In this document: in pieces, positions 59,305 through 64,000 of the stretch
Layout of the letters: each line of letters opens with the position of its first letter
How positions within the stretch are numbered: the first letter of the stretch is position 1
Position numbers and translations under genes: made by a program
The notes under the pieces: model-generated
The model's input: the letters and a program-made list of their open reading frames with translations, nothing else
The model's database searches: none
Told to the model about the DNA's origin: nothing
From: Adenophora triphylla var. japonica
Lineage: Eukaryota > Streptophyta > Magnoliopsida > Asterales > Campanulaceae
Assembly (NCBI GenBank): GCA_022495995.1
Contig: JAFEMH010002604.1
Coordinates: 248,001 to 312,000, forward strand
Direction: 5' to 3'
Length of the DNA: 64,000 nucleotides

Positions 59305-60544
59305 TGGTCTTAATCTAAAGTGGCTTAGACTTGCGTTAATAAGAGGGTTTTCAAATAAAAATCATTTTTTATTCAGTTCAGGCTAGTCTCGCATGAGACA
59401 ACTCCTGTCTCGCGCGAGACAAAGCTTCGGTATCCTGTTTGTTTTTTGATTTTCCTTGTTCGTCTCTAGATCCGAGATATGATTCGAACATGTAAGAGGG
59501 ATTCCAGATTACATTATCTGCAGAGTTCTTTCATCTTAGGGCCTCCCTTAAGATGTAGAACTCGAAACCGTATTTTGTTTAAGTAATTGATTATTATTTG
59601 AACTGCGTGTGATTGGTTTTTGATTAAAGTCCGGTCCATTGGGGATTCGGGAGTTGTAATTTAAATTTATTTATTTCTCTCTCTCTATCCTTAAGTGGAA
59701 CTACGACAACCTGAGTCTTCCTGAATTGGGAGAAACGTAGCAACCATTTGGTGCGGCCATTATCTGTTTTTCTTTTATTTTTCAAAAAAAAAATCTCTAT
59801 TTTATCTATCACCTAGATTGACTCTCACGTACGTGTACTCATGCTATATCTGTCATTGCACTACATACCCTGATTAACCCGAGACCCACACTAAGGACTA
59901 ATGACGGTAACCACCTAGTCGCCGGTCTCTCCGAAGTTGGATCATCCCACTCCGCGTATTTAATCCACCTAGATTGTCATACCATGGGGAGCCTAGCCTT
60001 CCAGCCCTGCATTGCCACATATCATGTATTATACTTTCTAGGATCACTCCATGACTGGTCGGTTTTGACTCGGTGATCTTTCTTGTTTTTGACCAAAATA
60101 AAACCATGTAAAATTGACCATAAAGAAGGACTCGGAAAAGTCCCTTCGGCAAAAGAAAAGTCCCTTCGGAAAAGTCCCTTTGGAATGACCCTTTCGGAAA
60201 CTGTCCCTTCAAAAAAAAATCCTTCAAACAATCTTACATGGCTTTATTTTACAAAAATCAGACTAATTACTTAGTCGTTAGGTTTGGATAAAGACCTTAG
60301 AAACCCCTCAAAACGAATTCTCCGTTCTGACCAAAAATTAGGGTTAACAAAAAATTGACTTTCCGTGTGGTTGTCTCGCGCGAGGCTGCCTGTCCCGCGC
60401 GGGACAATGTCTCTGTTTGTTGTGCTGAGCCTGAACCCTTTAAGCCTTTTTTCGACTCGTTGGGGCTAGATCCTGATACAATCTTTGCATCTCTCTGTCA
60501 GTTTTCCAAAATACTAAATGAACTTTTGATCCAAACTGCCCTCT
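59305..60544 (+). other. E9 leader region
   Basis: Non-coding. Contains two palindrome pairs and a tandem repeat at 60127-60212 made of degenerate AAAAGTCCCTTCGG units. A 64-codon frame at 60355-60549 has no recognised domain. Confidence 0.6.
60127..60212 (+). repeat. Degenerate tandem repeat AAAAGTCCCTTCGG
   Basis: Four to five imperfect 14-16 bp units in the E9 leader, each with the core GTCCCTTCGG or CCCTTTCGG. Confidence 0.8.
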
Positions 60545-61840
60545 TTTAGCTACATCATATGTTGCTAAAATATGGCCTTAGTAGCAGAATCGGCTACAAT
60601 TTCTGCTTGGAACTCTTCCAATCAAAATTGCACCTCTAATAAGCACAAACACAAATCCTAATTGCGATTTTAAAATAACTTTGTCAGTTTGGAAGCTAGC
60701 ACCTATGTAACCCTTACAACAAGATTAACTTCCAATCTTTCAAATCCCAAGAACATATCCTTAGTTCTTCTTAAGTACTTAAGGATCATCTTGACTGCCC
60801 TCCAATGGTTTATATCAGGATCAGATTGATATCGACTCATCATGCTTAGAGCATATGAGACGCTGGGTCTAGTACAAATCATGGCATACATGACAGATCC
60901 AAATACCGAAGCATATGGAACTTCATTCATTTCCCTTTTTGCTCATCAGTTGTCATAAGACAATGAATATTGCTAAGAGAAATACCATGACCCATTGACA
61001 AGATACTCTTCTTAGACTCTTCTAAGAATCTTGTCAATGTGAACACTTTGACTCAAACCAATTTATCCTTCTAGATCCATCTTTATAGATCTTGATGCCA
61101 AGGATGTAAGCGGCTTCACCCATATCTTTCATTGAGAAACCTTTCCTTGACCAAGACTTAACAGTCTTAAGTATCGGAACTTGTTTTTCCAATGATTAAG
61201 ATATCATTGTAATAAACAATAGAAATAATACTACGCTCCCACTGAATTTCATGCATACACAAGGTTCATCTTCGTACTTGATAAAGTCAAACTCTTTGAC
61301 CAATTCATCAAAATGAAGATTCCAATTCCTTTAAGCTTGCTTCAACCCATCTCATGGATCTTTGCAACATGCATACTCTATTAGAGTTTCTTGGATCGTC
61401 AAACTATTCGGGTTGTGTACTATACACATCCTTAATAATCTTTCCATTTAAAGAAAGTCATTTGACATCCATTTGTCATATCACATAGTCACAATATGTG
61501 ATAATGGCAATTGAAAATCTAACTGACTTCGACATTGTAACTGGCGAAAAAGGTTTCAACATAGTCAATACTATGAATTTGCCTAAATCCCTTTGTTACA
61601 ATCCTTAGTCATGAAAGTATACACCTTCACATCCATGTCGGTCTTTGAAGACCTACTTGCACCCTTTAGTTTTTACACTTTTAGGTAGCCCAATCAAGTT
61701 CCAAACTTGATTGTTAAACATGGATTGTAATTTGGATTCCATGGTTCCTAACCATTTATCCAAATTAGGAGAGGACATCGCTTCTTGATAGCAAGTAGGA
61801 TTGTCATTCTCAATGACTTCCACTTCATCACTTTCCGCAA
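60545..61840 (-). pseudogene. E10 reverse transcriptase and partial RNase H
   Basis: The clearest part is 60930-60703: 'VPYASVFGSVMYAMICTRPS' and 'HWRAVKMILKYLRRTKDM', matching E8. Near 61780 a decayed 'YQEAM ... DKWLGTMES' RT start is visible. The catalytic YVDD region near 61200 is destroyed by an indel. RNase H decays and stops at the E9 junction. Confidence 0.8.
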
Positions 61841-61884
61841 CGAGAAATTACTATTTCTTGAGTTCGGATCGGATCCTATCCAAT

Positions 61885-62580
61885 CTACGATGGACTTGTG
61901 CATCTTGAACCGGTTTCACAACTCCTTTGTGAACTTGGTTCTGTCTCTACTCTTGGTTCCATATTATTTTCGGGTTCTTGAACTTCTTTCAAGATTAATT
62001 TTACTCCCACTAGATTCTTTATTGAGAAACTATTTCTCAAGAAACAAATCGTGTAGAGCAACAAACATTTTGTTCTCTTTGTGATTGTAAAGTCAATATC
62101 CGAAAATAACCTTGTCAGATTTGGTGCTAACTTATAAGAGACAAGTCTCTTTACATAAGATTCGCAACCCCAAATCTTCATGAAAGACAAACTAAGTTTT
62201 CTTCCATGCCACATCTCATGTGGGGCCTTAGGAACCGATTTAGTAGGGACTCGATTCAGTGTAACCGCATTATTTCTAATGCATATCCTCAAAAGGAAAT
62301 AGGAAATAGGAAAGTCTGATTGACACATCATCGAACGAACCATGTCCTACAAGGTTCAATTCCTCCTTTCAGACACACCATACAATGTGGTGTTCCGGTT
62401 GGAGTCAACTTTGAAACGATTTCATAGTTTTGAGATGATTGTCAAATTCTTGGCTCAAATATTCATTACCTCGATCTAATCGAAGTACTTAATAGTTTTG
62501 CCAAGTTGTTTTGCACTTCATCTTGAAATGTTCGAAACATCTCAAACGATTCACCTTTGGACTTCATCAGATATACATAA
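61885..62580 (-). pseudogene. E10 integrase
   Basis: 62343-61885 encodes 'VTLNRVPTKSVPKAPHEMWH' and 'SLSFMKIWGCESYVKRLVSY', matching the E8 integrase C-terminal half. The catalytic core to 62580 is only word-level similarity. Confidence 0.8.
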
Positions 62581-62795
62581 TCATATCTAGATAAGTCTTT
62601 AGTGAAATATGATGAAATACCAAAATCCTCCCCTAGCAATCTTTGCTTAATAGTTCACATACATCTTATGTATAATGACTAATAAGTCACTAGCCCTCCC
62701 ACTACTTTAGTGTAGGGTGGTTTGGTCGATAATCCCAATAAATAAGATCCAAAATCCTCAAATGATTCATGGTCATATGAGTCTAAAAGTCCATG

Positions 62796-63041
62796 TTAAT
62801 GGAGTTTAGATATATGTTTCTTATTTATTTGACCAAGCCGGCAATGCCATATGAACGCGTTGTTCATATTGTTCGGTTTAGATTTCCCATTTATATTATA
62901 GATATCTTCAATGTTATTTTGTTTCTCATCTTCAAGGATATGAAGACCATTTAATGACATATGCATTACAATAAGGCATATTATTAAATAAATATAAAAC
63001 TTCTTATTGAAAATAAGAAAATTATATCCTTCATCATCCAT
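62796..63041 (-). pseudogene. E10 GAG-pre-integrase
   Basis: Encodes 'DDEGYNFLIFNKKFYIYLI' and 'IWHCRLGQINKKHISKLH', matching E8 at 52880-53130. 63042-63349 holds the decayed protease. Confidence 0.8.
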
Positions 63042-63349
63042 TTAAGAAACATAAATAATACTCCTACTCAAATCTGGAACGTAGTCATACTTGTTCAAAA
63101 CAAGTACTACTTCACAAGGCAAAGTGACTTCATAAGTCCCTTATGGCTAATGTTGCAACTCTTGCTCCATTCCCATGCTTAGGTTTAATTTACCTTATTT
63201 GAGTAGCTTTCTATTCTTTGTTCCTTGCACATTTAAACAAATGTGGGATCCAATCCTGTATCATATACCCAAGAACAAGAAGTCGAAAGGAAAATATCTA
63301 TCATATAGATACTTGAAGTAATAGCAATCATATTGCCCTTCTTCACCTT

Positions 63350-63622
63350 TTAGGCCTTCCTAATAAGCCTTGCAACTTTGCTTCCAATGACAATCTTATT
63401 GCAATGATAGCAAAATGCATCCTTTTGAGACACTTTGGGTTTAGCCTCTTCGGCTATGACAACATTTGTCCTAGGTTTAGCAACTTTTGCTTTACCTTCT
63501 TTTCCTTCCTTTATGAACCCTTTTATTGTGTCAACTATTAACACAATTTGCGGATTGCTCATTCTTTCATCATATGAATTAAGAGCTTTCACCACAACAT
63601 ATATCTTTTGCTTAGCTTGCAC
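63350..63622 (-). pseudogene. E10 gag nucleocapsid
   Basis: Lys-rich 'GKEGKAKVAKPRTNVVIAEE' followed by CYHCNKIVIGSK, a destroyed knuckle (only the first two Cys remain). 63623-64000 shows no clear frame. Confidence 0.7.
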
Positions 63623-64000
63623 TTGGAATATTTCCCCTTTTGCGGTGTGCTAGAACAAAAGTAGTTATCATGTGCACAAGGTTCTTCATAAGAGCCTTTG
63701 AACATGGTGGCAAATATAAGGCAAGCAATATTGTCAGAATCATCACTATGTTTCTAATGTTGCTTCCTTATTTGCCCTTTGCAACATTTGCAATAGGTTC
63801 AATAGGAACGGATTCGTAATGAACGTACAAATTTACCTAAGAACCATTCTTTAGGCTTTTGATCCAATCAAAATTATTTGTATCATTCATTTCGAACTTT
63901 GTCCTTCATAAGGATGAATCGCAATTATCATTATGTAATGCTACTTCTACAACAAAATATACAAATTATATGAACACATATCAATATCAACACATTTATC

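Larger units (their letters stand above)
58351..60544 (+). mobile_element. E9: Tat/Ogre-type Ty3/gypsy LTR and leader
   Basis: LTR to 59283 followed by PBS TGGCGACTCCGCTGGGGA, which is the form I know from Tat/Ogre elements. About 1.2 kb of leader follows with no coding match, then abrupt change to E10 at about 60545. Paired TCTCGCGCGAGA palindromes occur in the LTR (58463-58497) and twice in the leader (59386-59420, 60372-60407), as in E5. Confidence 0.75.
60545..64000 (-). mobile_element. E10: decayed copia element related to E8, running off the window
   Basis: On the minus strand from the right edge: gag nucleocapsid, protease remnant, GAG-pre-integrase, integrase, RT and part of RNase H, each recognisable by match to E8 but with dense stops and frameshifts. 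RNase H is cut at about 60545. No LTR is in the window. Much older than E8 by decay. Confidence 0.85.

Overview
The window is nuclear DNA of a flowering plant, probably a eudicot with a large, repeat-rich genome. I see no convincing host gene. Nearly all of it is LTR retrotransposons: Ty3/gypsy of Tat/Ogre, chromovirus and Athila-derived types, and Ty1/copia of Sirevirus and Tork/TAR/Angela-like types. The evidence is the recognisable gag, protease, integrase, RT and RNase H pieces, tRNA primer-binding sites, polypurine tracts, and paired LTRs with 5-bp target-site duplications (TSDs). I name the elements E0 to E10.

Layout. 1-3282: LTR fragments, a TA microsatellite and a TCGAGCT-rich repeat. 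3283-39690: a five-level nest. A Tat-like fragment E0 (+) is split by chromovirus E1 (-, 3650-39075, TSD ATAAG). E1 is split in its RT gene by Sirevirus E2 (-, 6317-36413, TSD AAGGC). E2 is split in gag by a gag-only Athila-derived element E3 (+, 17878-34815, TSD ACTGG). E3 is split in its 3' LTR by Sirevirus E4 (-, 23950-34373, TSD ATAAG). 39691-41984: remains of a Tat element E5 (-) with an antisense extra ORF. 41985-45171: Sirevirus E6 (-), truncated. 45172-58350: Sirevirus E7 (+), interrupted by a young copia element E8 (+, 49365-57178, TSD AAACT). 58351-60544: Tat/Ogre LTR and leader E9 (+). 60545-64000: decayed copia E10 (-), running off the window.

The elements are mostly dead: frameshifts, CAA-to-TAA type stops, LTR deletions and broken zinc knuckles. 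Three signals go beyond routine annotation. (1) Each family carries its own short, often palindromic motif, repeated in LTRs and, in several families, in internal and even coding DNA (E4 GGCAACACTTG, E2 AAGCGGTTT, E3 GGCCGGCC, Tat TCTCGCGCGAGA, E7 GCGGTCGACC, E8 GGACGACTCGTCC). (2) The env-like gene of E2 looks like an independent spliced transcription unit, with a TATA box, a CT-rich leader and an intron with a branch-point consensus; E4 has a similar CT-rich leader. (3) A two-part motif module is shared by the unrelated elements E3 and E4, in swapped order. All calls were made by eye; no alignment or database search was run.
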